Shown here piece by piece: positions 1 to 7,228 of a DNA stretch of 64,000 bases. Within the stretch, counting starts at the first letter, position 1. Each line of letters begins with the position of its first letter. Made by a program: the position numbers and the translations under genes. A model generated the notes under the pieces. The model saw nothing but the letters and a program-made list of their open reading frames with translations. It was not told the DNA's origin and did not search any database. Source of the stretch: Halorubrum aquaticum (lineage in GTDB: Archaea; Halobacteriota; Halobacteria; Halobacteriales; Haloferacaceae); the NCBI RefSeq assembly GCF_900113615.1, contig NZ_FOPZ01000002.1:62001-126000 (forward strand). The letters run 5' to 3'.

Positions 1-2
1 TC

Positions 3-1079
3 GACGAGAAGGAGGGGACCGTCGAGTTGGTGTTCACGCCGATCGTCGACGTCGACGACGACCCCGGAGACGTCTACGACGCGCTCGCCGAGGAGGCCGA
101 TCGCGTCGCGGCCGAACTCGCCGACGCCGACCCGCCGGACCCCGGCGGCGTCCGCGTACGGGAGGAGGAGGCGGACCCGCAGGAGGAGTACGAGGAGGCG
201 GTTCGAACCGCCAAGCGACACGTGCTCGACGGCGACATCTATCAGGGCGTGATCTCCCGGAGCCGACGGCTCCGGGGCGACGTCGACCCGCTCGGGCTGT
301 ACGCGGCGCTCCGGGACGTGAACCCCTCGCCGTACATGTACGTCCTCCGTCACGACGACCGAACGGTGGTCGGCGCGAGCCCGGAGACGCTCGTCTCGGT
401 GAAGGACGACCGGGTGGTGTCGAACCCGATCGCCGGTACCTGTCCCCGCGGAACGAGTCCGGTCGAGGACCGTCGGCTGGCCGGCGAGATGCTCGCTGAC
501 GGGAAGGAGCGCGCCGAACACACGATGCTCGTCGACCTCGCACGCAACGACGTTCGCCGGGTGTCGGAGCCGGGGTCCGTCCGCGTCGAGGAGTTCATGA
601 ACGTGTTGAAGTACAGCCACGTCCAGCACATCGAGTCGACGGTGACGGGGACGCTCGCGGCCGGCTGCGACCCGTTCGACGCGACGCGGGCGGCGTTCCC
701 TGCGGGGACGCTCACCGGCGCGCCGAAGGTGCGCGCGATGGAGATCATCGACGACCTCGAGACGACCCCGCGGGAGGCGTACGGCGGCGGCGTCGGCTAC
801 TACTCGTGGACCGGCGACGCCGACTTCGCGATCGTGATCCGGACGGCGACGCTGCGCGAGGGGGTCGGCGGAGTCGACGGCGAGGGCGACACCGACGGCG
901 AGGGCGACGCCGAGGACGGCGGCATCGACGAGATCACGGTCCGCGCCGGCGCGGGCCTCGTCGCTGACTCCGACCCGACCGCGGAGTACGAGGAGACCGA
1001 GCGCAAGATGGAGGGCGTCCTCGCCGCGATCGACCGGGTCCGCGAGGACGAACCCGCACTCGAGGGGATCGGGAGATGA
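3..1079 (+). CDS. trpE: Anthranilate synthase component I (TrpE), 5' end outside window
   Basis: This is the C-terminal part (about 358 residues) of the chorismate-binding subunit that converts chorismate to anthranilate, the first step of tryptophan synthesis. The frame is open to the first base of the window, so the true start lies upstream. Visible chorismate-binding-family signatures include IAGTCPRG, a DLARNDV segment, HVQHIESTVTG and the FPAGTLTGAPK stretch near the end of the domain. A short acidic insertion (GEGDTDGEGDAEDGG) interrupts the last strands, a typical halophile addition. The stop overlaps the start of trpG (ATGA), so the two subunits are translationally coupled and form the synthase/amidotransferase complex. 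Confidence 0.97.
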   Translation, partial: DEKEGTVELVFTPIVDVDDDPGDVYDALAEEADRVAAELADADPPDPGGVRVREEEADPQEEYEEAVRTAKRHVLDGDIYQGVISRSRRLRGDVDPLGLYAALRDVNPSPYMYVLRHDDRTVVGASPETLVSVKDDRVVSNPIAGTCPRGTSPVEDRRLAGEMLADGKERAEHTMLVDLARNDVRRVSEPGSVRVEEFMNVLKYSHVQHIESTVTGTLAAGCDPFDATRAAFPAGTLTGAPKVRAMEIIDDLETTPREAYGGGVGYYSWTGDADFAIVIRTATLREGVGGVDGEGDTDGEGDAEDGGIDEITVRAGAGLVADSDPTAEYEETERKMEGVLAAIDRVREDEPALEGIGR

Positions 1080-1711
1080 AGGTCGTCGTCGTCGACAACT
1101 TCGACTCGTTCACCTACAACCTCGTCGAGTACGTCTCGGAGCTGTCGATCGGTGACGGCGGTGGCGGCGAGGACGAGGGCAATGAGGGTGAGACCGACGG
1201 CGTCGACATCGCCGTGTTGAAGAACACTGCGTCGCTGTCGGCGGTCGAGGCCGAGGAGCCCGACGCCGTGCTGATAAGCCCCGGGCCGGGGCACCCGAGG
1301 AACGAGCGGGACGTGGGCGTCTCCGCGTCGGTGCTCCGGGAGCTGTCCCCCGACGTTCCCACCCTCGGGGTGTGTCTCGGGCTGGAGGCGGCCGTCCACG
1401 AGTACGGGGGCGCGATCGGACACGCGCCGGAGCCGGTCCACGGCAAGGCGTTCCCGGTCGACCACGACGGCGAGGGCGTGTTCGCCGGGCTCGAGCAGGG
1501 CTTTCGGGCGGGGCGGTATCACTCGCTCGTCGCCACCGAGGTGCCCGACTCCTTCGCGGTCACCGCGACGACCGACCACGACGGCGAGCCGATCGTGATG
1601 GGGATCCGGCACCGCGAGCACCCGATCGAGGCGGTCCAGTTCCACCCCGAGAGCGTCCTCACCGCGGTCGGCCACGACGTGATCCGGAACTTCCTCGAGT
1701 CGGTCGCGTAA
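1076..1711 (+). CDS. trpG: Anthranilate synthase component II, glutamine amidotransferase (TrpG)
   Basis: This class I glutamine amidotransferase supplies ammonia to TrpE. The 211-residue protein opens with the family signature VVVDNFDSFTYNLVEY. The oxyanion segment SPGPGHP, the nucleophile Cys in GVCLG, the YHSL segment and the C-terminal FHPES carrying the catalytic His and Glu are all present. After the nucleophile the motif reads CLGLE rather than the common CLGHQ. About 20 Gly/Glu/Asp-rich residues are inserted near position 25. The ATG overlaps the trpE stop, which fixes the start. The 3' end faces the convergent amidohydrolase only 17 bp away. Confidence 0.96.
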   Translation: MKVVVVDNFDSFTYNLVEYVSELSIGDGGGGEDEGNEGETDGVDIAVLKNTASLSAVEAEEPDAVLISPGPGHPRNERDVGVSASVLRELSPDVPTLGVCLGLEAAVHEYGGAIGHAPEPVHGKAFPVDHDGEGVFAGLEQGFRAGRYHSLVATEVPDSFAVTATTDHDGEPIVMGIRHREHPIEAVQFHPESVLTAVGHDVIRNFLESVA

Positions 1712-1728
1712 CCGTTTTCTGTCCGCTT
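1712..1728 (+). terminator. T-rich gap between convergent trpG and amidohydrolase genes
   Basis: The 17-bp gap between the two stop codons contains T-runs on the plus strand (CCGTTTTCTG then CTTTC). Archaeal termination commonly occurs at such oligo-T tracts without a hairpin. It is a plausible terminator for trpG; nothing comparable is seen for the opposite strand. Confidence 0.35.
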
Positions 1729-3345
1729 TCAGCGCGCGTCGTGAACGACCTCGCCGTCGACGACCGTCATCGCCACGTCGACGTCGCGGATCGATTCCGG
1801 GTTCTCCCACGGCGACTCCTCCAGAACGACGAAGTCGGCGCGCTTGCCGCGTTCGACGGTTCCCAGCCGGTCCTCGTCGAAGCCGGCGTACGCCGCTCCA
1901 CGGGTGTACGCGCGAAGCGCCTCGGTCACGGAGAGCCGCTGGCCCTCCGCGGGGGCGTTGACGGCGTGGTGGACGCCGAGGAGCGGCCCCATCGGCATCC
2001 CGTCGGAGCCGAACGCGAGCCGAACGCCCGAATCGAGCATCTCCCGGTAGCGGTTGGTCTCGGCGGTGCGCTCCTCGCCGAGACGCGCCTCGTAGAGCCC
2101 GTCCGCCCCCGCCCACTTCAGGAAGTTCGGCTGGACGCTCGCGACGACGCCGGTGTCGGCGAGCCGCTCGATCGCCTCGTCGTCGGCGAGTTCGACGTGT
2201 TCGATCCGGTGGCGGTCCGCGCCCGGATCGCCCGCTGCTACCCCCTCGTAGGCGTCGAGAGTCGCCCGGATCGCCTCGTCGCCGATGGCGTGTGCCGTGA
2301 ACTGGAATCCCGCTTCGGTGGCCTCGCGCACCCACTCGCGTAGCTCGTCCGGGTCGATCACCCACTGTCCGGTCTCGTCGGGATCGTCGGCGTACGGCTC
2401 GGAGAGTTTGGCGGTCCGCCCGCCGAAGCTCCCGTCGGTGAACGACTTGATCGCGCCCGTCTCGACGAACGCGGAGCCGGCGTTCGTCGCCAGCCCGACC
2501 TCCCGAAGCGCGTCCAAATGGTCGGTCCAGTAGTTGATCCGGACGCGCGCGGTCAGCTCGCCGGCCGCGTCGAGGTCGCGGTAGACCCGCGGGGCGTGTG
2601 AGTCCCGGACCATGTCGTGAAAGCCCGTGATCCCCCGCTCGGCACACAGCTCGAGGCCCGCCTCGACGGCCGCACGGGTCCCCGCCACTCCCGGCTCGAC
2701 CGCCTCGCGGATCGGGTCGATCGCGGCCTCGAGCAGGACGCCGGTCGGATCGCCCGCGTCGTCGGTCGGGACCGTCCGGTCGGGAGCCGCCTCGAGCGCG
2801 TCGGCGAACCGATCGAGGACGACCGCGTTGACCGCGGCGACGTGGAGGTCCTCGCGGAAGGCGACCACCGGGCGGTCGGTCGAGACGCGGTCGAGGTCGC
2901 CCCGCGTCAGGTACCGGTCCTCCGTCCACGTCGACTCGTCGTAGCCGTAGCCGATCACCCACTCGGAGGTGGGGTCGGCGTCGGCGGTGGCGGCGGCAGC
3001 GTCGACTTCGTCCGCGTCTCCGTCCGCTCTCTCGACCTCCTCGGCCCGTTCCGTCAACAGTCCGACCGCCTCCTTCGGCGAATCGGCAGCGGAGAGGTCA
3101 GCGTTGACGAGCGACCGCCCGACGGTCGTCAGGTGCGTGTGCGCGTCGATGAAGCCCGGCAGGAGGACCCGCCCCCCGAGGTCGACGACGTCGGTGTCGA
3201 CGCCGGCGAGGAACTCGACGTCGTACGTCCGGCCGAGCCGCACGACCTCCTCGTCTCGGACGGCGACGGCCTCGTGGGTCTCGTCGGGCTCGGCTAGCGT
3301 GTGGACCTCCCCGTTCAGGAAGACCCGGTCCGCGGCTTCGCTCAT
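1729..3345 (-). CDS. Amidohydrolase, YtcJ-like (Amidohydro_3) family
   Basis: A 538-residue metal-dependent hydrolase of the YtcJ/NfdA-like branch; the substrate cannot be read from sequence. The family layout is visible: an N-terminal beta-sandwich strand (FLNGEVHTL), the first metal motif in FIDAHTHL, a central TIM-barrel with HAIGDEA and RIEH His motifs, the late FGSDGMP aspartate, and the closing RADFVVL strand. The ATG at 3345 is chosen because a strong GGAGGAGGT lies five bases upstream and a TTAA element sits at about -26; the longer frame adds 31 low-quality residues. Acidic Asp/Glu/Ala runs interrupt the region after residue 70. It is monocistronic and convergent with trpG. Confidence 0.88.
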   Translation of the reverse strand: MSEAADRVFLNGEVHTLAEPDETHEAVAVRDEEVVRLGRTYDVEFLAGVDTDVVDLGGRVLLPGFIDAHTHLTTVGRSLVNADLSAADSPKEAVGLLTERAEEVERADGDADEVDAAAATADADPTSEWVIGYGYDESTWTEDRYLTRGDLDRVSTDRPVVAFREDLHVAAVNAVVLDRFADALEAAPDRTVPTDDAGDPTGVLLEAAIDPIREAVEPGVAGTRAAVEAGLELCAERGITGFHDMVRDSHAPRVYRDLDAAGELTARVRINYWTDHLDALREVGLATNAGSAFVETGAIKSFTDGSFGGRTAKLSEPYADDPDETGQWVIDPDELREWVREATEAGFQFTAHAIGDEAIRATLDAYEGVAAGDPGADRHRIEHVELADDEAIERLADTGVVASVQPNFLKWAGADGLYEARLGEERTAETNRYREMLDSGVRLAFGSDGMPMGPLLGVHHAVNAPAEGQRLSVTEALRAYTRGAAYAGFDEDRLGTVERGKRADFVVLEESPWENPESIRDVDVAMTVVDGEVVHDAR

Positions 3346-3352
3346 GGAACCT

Positions 3353-3368
3353 CCTCCCGCGCGGGAGG
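3353..3368 (-). promoter_or_regulatory. 16-bp palindrome overlapping the Shine-Dalgarno of the amidohydrolase
   Basis: CCTCCCGCGCGGGAGG is a perfect palindrome. Its start-proximal half is part of the GGAGGAGGT ribosome-binding site on the minus strand. A TTAA TATA-like core lies just upstream (3371-3374). If transcription begins before the palindrome, the SD could be sequestered; if the mRNA is leaderless, the palindrome is promoter DNA. Confidence 0.45.
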
Positions 3369-3438
3369 GATTAACCGTTTGGGGCGGACTCGATCGGATC
3401 TCCGGCCGACGGTCTCCCGATCCGGGAACCGGGCACAC

Positions 3439-3447
3439 GTTTTATTC
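3439..3447 (+). promoter_or_regulatory. TATA-like box of uspA-1
   Basis: GTTTTATTC is centred about 28 nt before the ATG at 3471. This spacing is typical of haloarchaeal leaderless transcripts, and no Shine-Dalgarno is visible. Confidence 0.6.
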
Positions 3448-3470
3448 GGTCGTCGGACGAACCCTCGCGT

Positions 3471-3920
3471 ATGTACGACCGGATACTGTTCCCGACGGAC
3501 GGCACGGAGGGCGTCGACCGCGCGACCGACCACGCCATCGACGCGGCCGATCGATACGACGCGACCCTCCACGTGCTCTACGTCGTCGACAGCGACGTCG
3601 TCAACGCCTACTCGGGCGACGAGTTCGTGGACGGATCGGAGGGAGCCGAGGAGACGCTCGAGGAGAACGGCCGCGAGGCGCTTGAGGCGGTCGCCGAGCG
3701 CGCGGAGAGCGCGGGCGTCGAGGTCGTGACCGAACTCGTGTACGGGAAGCCGGACGAATCGATCCTCCGGTACATCGACCGGGAGGACATCGACCTCACC
3801 GTGATGGGCTCGAAGACGCGATCGGGCGAGTACCGGCGGATGCTCGGCTCGGTCACGGAACGCGTCTCCCGGCAGTCGTCCGCGCCGGTGAGCATCGTGA
3901 AGACGACCGTCTCGGAGTGA
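3471..3920 (+). CDS. Universal stress protein, UspA family (copy 1)
   Basis: A 149-residue single-domain UspA protein. It begins with the family strand MYDRILFPTDGTEG and ends with the nucleotide-binding signature: a Gly at GSKTRSGEYRRM, then GSVTERV, then APVSIV. That G-2x-G-9x-G-(S/T)-like spacing is characteristic of ATP-binding members. The specific role is unknown; these proteins accompany stress responses. The middle (residues 50-75) is acidic. The start fits the TATA element 28 nt upstream. A second copy lies at 5048-5485; the pair is separated by a non-coding element and the cyclophilin gene. Confidence 0.92.
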   Translation: MYDRILFPTDGTEGVDRATDHAIDAADRYDATLHVLYVVDSDVVNAYSGDEFVDGSEGAEETLEENGREALEAVAERAESAGVEVVTELVYGKPDESILRYIDREDIDLTVMGSKTRSGEYRRMLGSVTERVSRQSSAPVSIVKTTVSE

Positions 3921-3930
3921 GCGAGGGGCG

Positions 3931-3950
3931 CGACCACGGCGCCGTGGTCG
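3931..3950. repeat. 20-bp perfect palindrome 3' of uspA-1
   Basis: CGACCACGGCGCCGTGGTCG reads identically on both strands and begins ten bases after the uspA stop. A T-rich stretch (ATATTTTCC) follows at about 3965-3973. It may be a 3' hairpin or protein-binding site; I cannot assign it. Confidence 0.5.
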
Positions 3951-4073
3951 GCTCCGTTACGATCATATTTTCCGGCACGTTTTCGTTCGAAACGACTGGC
4001 CGATGAAGAGTGCTACTAGTACGGTTGTTTCATTGATGATCGAGGTGAGGAGAAGAGGATCGTTGCTGGCGCG

Positions 4074-4340
4074 GTGACCGTTTTCAAAGCCCCAGTCGCG
4101 AGGACTCGGAGGCCTCGTTGTGCTCCTCGCTCGTTCGCTTCGCTCACTCGCTGCGGTGCGTACTTCGGCCGCCGTCGCCCTCGCTGCCGCTCGCGCTTTT
4201 CAAGCGTTCGCGGCGTCCCTCGCGGGCTCCTCGCGCCCTGTCGGGCGCTCGGAGGCGCAGGGCGAGAGCGAAGCTCTCGCTTGAAGCCGGCGGCAGAGCC
4301 GCCGGCGACGCCACCGCAATTGGTCGTTACTTCATCTGTA
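4074..4340. repeat. Structured non-coding repeat-like element between uspA-1 and the cyclophilin
   Basis: The gap from 3921 to 4400 holds no convincing gene. Short open frames cross it on the plus strand but are Arg/Ser/Pro/Ala-rich artefacts of GC-rich DNA. The stretch is full of short imperfect repeats of CTCGCT/TCGCTC type and two clean hairpins: 4262-4280 (8-bp stem, GAA loop) and 4286-4306 (9-bp stem, AGA loop). TTTTCAAAGC (4081) and CTTTTCAAGC (4196) are related sub-repeats. It resembles the dispersed structured intergenic sequences of haloarchaeal genomes or a decayed non-autonomous element. No transposase or clear terminal repeats are visible. Confidence 0.45.
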
Positions 4341-4400
4341 TGACCGCGACCAAGTCGGAACGAGATATCGACTGACGATGTCGACGGCGTTTCGCGGTCG

Positions 4401-4967
4401 TTACTCCTCGACCGTGACGCGGTCGATCGAGACCGTGTCGCGCGGATCGTCGTTGCGGCCGGTGGGAACCGAGCCGATCTCCTCGACGACGTCCATTCCG
4501 TCGATCACCTGGCCGAAGACGGCGTGTTTGCCGTCGAGGTGCGGGGTGGCGTCGAGCGTGATGAAGAACTGCGAGCCGTTGGTGTTCGGCCCGGAGTTGG
4601 CCATCGAGAGGATTCCGGGGCCGTCGTGGGTCAACTCGTCGTGGAACTCGTCGTCGAACTGGTAGCCGGGGCCGCCGCGACCGGATTCGAGCGGGTCGCC
4701 GCCCTGGATCATGAAGTCGTCGATGACGCGGTGGAAGACGTTGCCCTCGTACAGGGAGTCGCCGCGGACCTCGCCGCTCTCGGGGTCCTTCCACGTGTTG
4801 GTGTCGCGGGCGGGGTCGGCGTCCGCGGCGGGGTCGTGACGGGCCAGTCCGAGGAAGTTCTCGACCGTCCGCGGCGCGCGGTCGGCGAACAGCTCGACGA
4901 CGACGTCGCCGTGGTTGGTGTGAAGCGTCACCTGCGGGTTGTCCGGATCGTGGACGTCTCGTGCCAT
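4401..4967 (-). CDS. Peptidyl-prolyl cis-trans isomerase, cyclophilin type
   Basis: A 188-residue cyclophilin that isomerises proline peptide bonds during folding. The core is complete: TNHGDVVVELF, APRTVENFLGL, the active-site YEGNVFHRVIDDFMIQGGDP (catalytic Arg in FHRV), then MANSGPNTNGSQFFITL and HAVFGQVIDGMDVV. An acidic insert with Asp/Ala/Thr (residues 45-60) occurs where short cyclophilins have a loop. There is no signal peptide, so it is cytoplasmic. ATG at 4967 is chosen because the upstream in-frame residues are basic and overlap the promoter. It is divergent from uspA-2 across an unusual symmetric promoter. Confidence 0.95.
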   Translation of the reverse strand: MARDVHDPDNPQVTLHTNHGDVVVELFADRAPRTVENFLGLARHDPAADADPARDTNTWKDPESGEVRGDSLYEGNVFHRVIDDFMIQGGDPLESGRGGPGYQFDDEFHDELTHDGPGILSMANSGPNTNGSQFFITLDATPHLDGKHAVFGQVIDGMDVVEEIGSVPTGRNDDPRDTVSIDRVTVEE

Positions 4968-4992
4968 GCCTCGCGAGAGGGCCGCCCGCCGG

Positions 4993-5022
4993 AAAACGCT
5001 ACCCATCCGCCGGTAGCGTTTT
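4993..5022. promoter_or_regulatory. Symmetric divergent promoter: 11-bp perfect inverted repeat
   Basis: AAAACGCTACC (4993-5003) and GGTAGCGTTTT (5012-5022) are perfect complements around an 8-nt spacer. Each outer end carries the T-rich core placed about 28 nt from a start codon: the cyclophilin ATG at 4967 on one side, the uspA-2 ATG at 5048 on the other. The two promoters are therefore mirror images and a factor binding here could control both genes. Confidence 0.6.
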
Positions 5023-5047
5023 GCGCCCGGCGAGTCCATCTCCGATC

Positions 5048-5485
5048 ATGTACGACGACATCCTCCTGCCGGTCGCGCCGGGGAGCGCCGCGAACGACGC
5101 GGTCCCGCACGCCCGGAGCCTCGCCGAGCGCTACGGCGCGACGGTCCACGTCGTGAGCGCGGTCGACACGCTCGAACACACGCTCGCCGGCCCGCGTGCC
5201 GGTGCGTTCGCCGAGCGCGTCGAGGCCGGCGCCGAGCGGCGCGTCGAGACGGTGACCGAGGAGCTGACGGCCGCCGGGATCCACGCCGTCGGGAGCGTGA
5301 TCCACGGCGACCCCCTCCGAGTGATCGAGAACGCCATCGAGGACACCGGCGCCGACATCCTGGTGATGCCGACCCACACGCGGACGGGGCTCCAGCGCGT
5401 CCTCCTCGGGAGCGTCACGGAGAAGGTCGTACGCACGTCGCCGGTGCCGGTCGTCACGGTCCCGATGGCCGACGGCGAGGCGTGA
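5048..5485 (+). CDS. Universal stress protein, UspA family (copy 2)
   Basis: A 145-residue UspA-like protein starting MYDDILLPVAPGS and ending with MPTHTRTGLQRVLLGSVTEKVVRTSPVPVVTV, which carries the Gly-rich nucleotide-binding signature of the family. ATG at 5048 matches the start of copy 1 and lies about 28 nt after the T-rich end of the inverted-repeat promoter; the longer frame would run through that promoter. Its stop overlaps the GTG of truA (GTGA), so the two are probably co-transcribed, an arrangement with no obvious functional meaning. Sequence divergence from copy 1 suggests an old duplication rather than a recent one. Confidence 0.93.
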   Translation: MYDDILLPVAPGSAANDAVPHARSLAERYGATVHVVSAVDTLEHTLAGPRAGAFAERVEAGAERRVETVTEELTAAGIHAVGSVIHGDPLRVIENAIEDTGADILVMPTHTRTGLQRVLLGSVTEKVVRTSPVPVVTVPMADGEA

Positions 5486-6360
5486 TCCGGGCGTTCCGCG
5501 TCGCGTACGACGGCCGCGGGTATGCCGGGTTTCAGCGCCAGCCGCACGCCGAAACGGTCGAGGGGACGCTGCTCGCCGCGCTCTCGAGACACGGACTCGT
5601 CGCGCGCGGCGACGGTCCGACCCACGCGACGCCGCCGGGGTACGCCGCGGCCGGCCGGACGGACGCCGGCGTCTCCGCGGTGGCACAGACCGTCGCGTTC
5701 GAGGCTCCCGAGTGGCTCACTCCGCGGGCGTTCAACGGACGGCTCCCCGGATCGATCCGGGTGTGGGCGGCCGCCGACGTCGATCCCGACTTTCACGCCA
5801 CCCACGACGCGGTCCGCCGGACGTATCGGTACTTCCTGTACGCGCCGCCGACTGGATCGGGCGGGTTCGAGGCCGAACGCGCGACGGACGACGACGCGGT
5901 TCACGAGACGCTCGCGCGGCTCTCGGGCGAGCACGACTTCCACAACCTCACCAGCGACGACGCGGGAACGGTTCGAGAGCTCCGTGCGAGCGCGATCCGC
6001 GAGGGCGACTTCCTCGTCATCGAGGCGACCGCCGGCGGGTTCCCCCGGGCGCTCGTCCGCCGGCTCGTCGGGACGGTTGAGGCCGTCGGCCGGGGGACCG
6101 CGAGTCCGGACCTCGTCGACCGGCTGCTCGCCGACGATCCGGTTCCCGGCGAGTGCGGCGTCGGTCCCGCGCCGGCGGAGCCGCTCGTGTTGTGGGACGT
6201 CGAGTACGACGGCGTCGGCTTCGAAACCGACGAGGAGGCCGCGACGAGCGCGGTCGTCGCGTTCGGCGAGCGCCACCGAGACGCCCGCCGCGTCGCCGCG
6301 GCGACCGGCGCGATCCGGAACCGGATCGGGGGAACCGACGACGAGGCGTTCGAGGACTAG
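5482..6360 (+). CDS. truA: tRNA pseudouridine synthase A (TruA)
   Basis: A 292-residue TruA-family enzyme that isomerises uridines in the tRNA anticodon stem-loop (positions 38-40 in characterised homologues). FRVAYDGRGYAGFQRQ opens the protein, and AAAGRTDAGVSA carries the catalytic aspartate at residue 61. Further family blocks are FNGRLPGSIRV, HDAVRRTYRYFLY, EHDFHNLTS and GGFPRALVRRLVG. The start is GTG, overlapping the uspA-2 stop. The C-terminal 45 residues are an acidic, poorly conserved tail. The stop codon's CTAG overlaps the stop of the convergent regulator. Confidence 0.95.
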   Translation: MIRAFRVAYDGRGYAGFQRQPHAETVEGTLLAALSRHGLVARGDGPTHATPPGYAAAGRTDAGVSAVAQTVAFEAPEWLTPRAFNGRLPGSIRVWAAADVDPDFHATHDAVRRTYRYFLYAPPTGSGGFEAERATDDDAVHETLARLSGEHDFHNLTSDDAGTVRELRASAIREGDFLVIEATAGGFPRALVRRLVGTVEAVGRGTASPDLVDRLLADDPVPGECGVGPAPAEPLVLWDVEYDGVGFETDEEAATSAVVAFGERHRDARRVAAATGAIRNRIGGTDDEAFED

Positions 6361-6926
6361 TCGCTCGCGGACCGTCCCCCCATCGAGCCGACGGTCGCCT
6401 CCGTCGGGTCGGCGACCGTCTCCATCGATTCGACGCGAACCATGAGCGTGTCTCCGTCGACGTCGGCGGCGTCGACGACGCCGGACACGCGGAGCCCCGA
6501 GGCCGGCGTCGGCCCGACGGTCACGCGATCGCCCCGCTCGAGGGGACGAGCCGATCCGCACAACACGACCTCCGCGCGGCACAGCTCCGGATTGTTGACG
6601 CTCGAGAGTTCGATCTCGCGGACGGTGACGCCGTCGACCGGCGACCCGTCGTGGACGACGGGGACCGGCTCGGCGTCCTCCATCCGGTCCAGATCGAGGG
6701 TCTCGTAGGCGTCGCGAGTCGGCGTGTACCCCCCGTCCGGGCCGGGGACGCCCTCGACCAACTGGAGCGAGCGGAGGCTCCGCATCCGGTTGCGAACGGT
6801 TCCGGGGTTCCGGTCGATGTCCTCGGCGATCTTCCGCCCACAGACGACGCCGTCCTCGTCGTCGACGAGGTTCACGAGCGACGTGAGGATCCGTTTCTGA
6901 CTCGAGCTCAGCTGTATTGCGGACAT
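6357..6926 (-). CDS. Winged-helix transcriptional regulator of unknown ligand
   Basis: A 189-residue predicted DNA-binding protein. Residues 1-65 form a winged helix: LSSSQKRILTSLV, then GRKIAEDIDRNPGTVRNRM as recognition helix, then LVEGVPGPDGGYTPT. This resembles the N-terminal HTH of archaeal CBS-domain regulators (COG2524-like), but no CBS repeats follow. Instead there is a beta-rich C-terminal domain (ERGDRVTVGPTP, GVVDAADVDGDTLMV) that could bind a small molecule. ATG at 6926 fits a TATA-like element at about -28; longer starts cross that AT-rich promoter. Divergent from nadE and convergent, with stop overlap, to truA. Ligand and regulon are unknown. Confidence 0.8.
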   Translation of the reverse strand: MSAIQLSSSQKRILTSLVNLVDDEDGVVCGRKIAEDIDRNPGTVRNRMRSLRSLQLVEGVPGPDGGYTPTRDAYETLDLDRMEDAEPVPVVHDGSPVDGVTVREIELSSVNNPELCRAEVVLCGSARPLERGDRVTVGPTPASGLRVSGVVDAADVDGDTLMVRVESMETVADPTEATVGSMGGRSASD

Positions 6927-6941
6927 ATGTGCTTGGAACCG

Positions 6942-6988
6942 ATATTCTTGTATAAACGTTCGGTTATAAATACCTAATATACTTGTAT
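6942..6988. promoter_or_regulatory. AT-rich promoter of the winged-helix regulator with two 12-bp direct repeats
   Basis: On the minus strand GTTTATAC (6950-6957 complement) lies about 28 nt before the ATG at 6926. Two near-identical copies, ATATTCTTGTAT (6942-6953) and ATATACTTGTAT (6977-6988), flank and overlap this box 35 bp apart, one mismatch between them. They are candidate autoregulatory sites. Confidence 0.5.
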
Positions 6989-7228
6989 CTCTTTCTGATG
7001 CGAGATTATTCTTTACGATCAGCGTGTGTGATCGGAAGGAACGAACGTGTGGTTTTCCCCGCTCAGTCGGGTGATTTCCATCGACATCCGCCGGGAACGC
7101 CCCGACGCGTGATCGACCGACCGATCGCGGGGGTGTTTGGGGATCGGATTTCCACGCTCCGTGGAGAAACGACCTTAAACGATACCCACGGAGCGTATTT
7201 ACGTCTCCGTTCGGGACGGCGAACCGCC
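6989..7228. promoter_or_regulatory. nadE leader region; 11-bp inverted repeat and TATA-like box
   Basis: No gene is evident between 6927 and 7228. ACGCTCCGTGG (7154-7164) is repeated in perfect inverted orientation as CCACGGAGCGT (7186-7196), separated by 21 nt. The right arm runs directly into GTATTTACG (about 7195-7203), a TATA-like box about 30 nt before the nadE ATG. The inner part of the left arm also forms a small local palindrome (TCCACG-CTC-CGTGGA). This looks like an operator placed to control nadE. Confidence 0.5.

Noticed and set aside
1076-1711. TrpG thought to lack catalytic residues because CLGLE replaces CLGHQ
   Set aside because: The nucleophile Cys and the His/Glu pair (FHPES) are present; the variant lies next to, not in, the triad.
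800-2962. 720-residue minus-strand open frame across trpE, trpG and the amidohydrolase
   Set aside because: No recognisable domain, Arg-rich, and it covers three recognisable genes in other frames.
4074-4375. Two small plus-strand open frames (89 and 85 residues)
   Set aside because: Composition is Arg/Ser/Pro/Ala-rich with many repeats and no acidic bias; better explained by the structured non-coding element.
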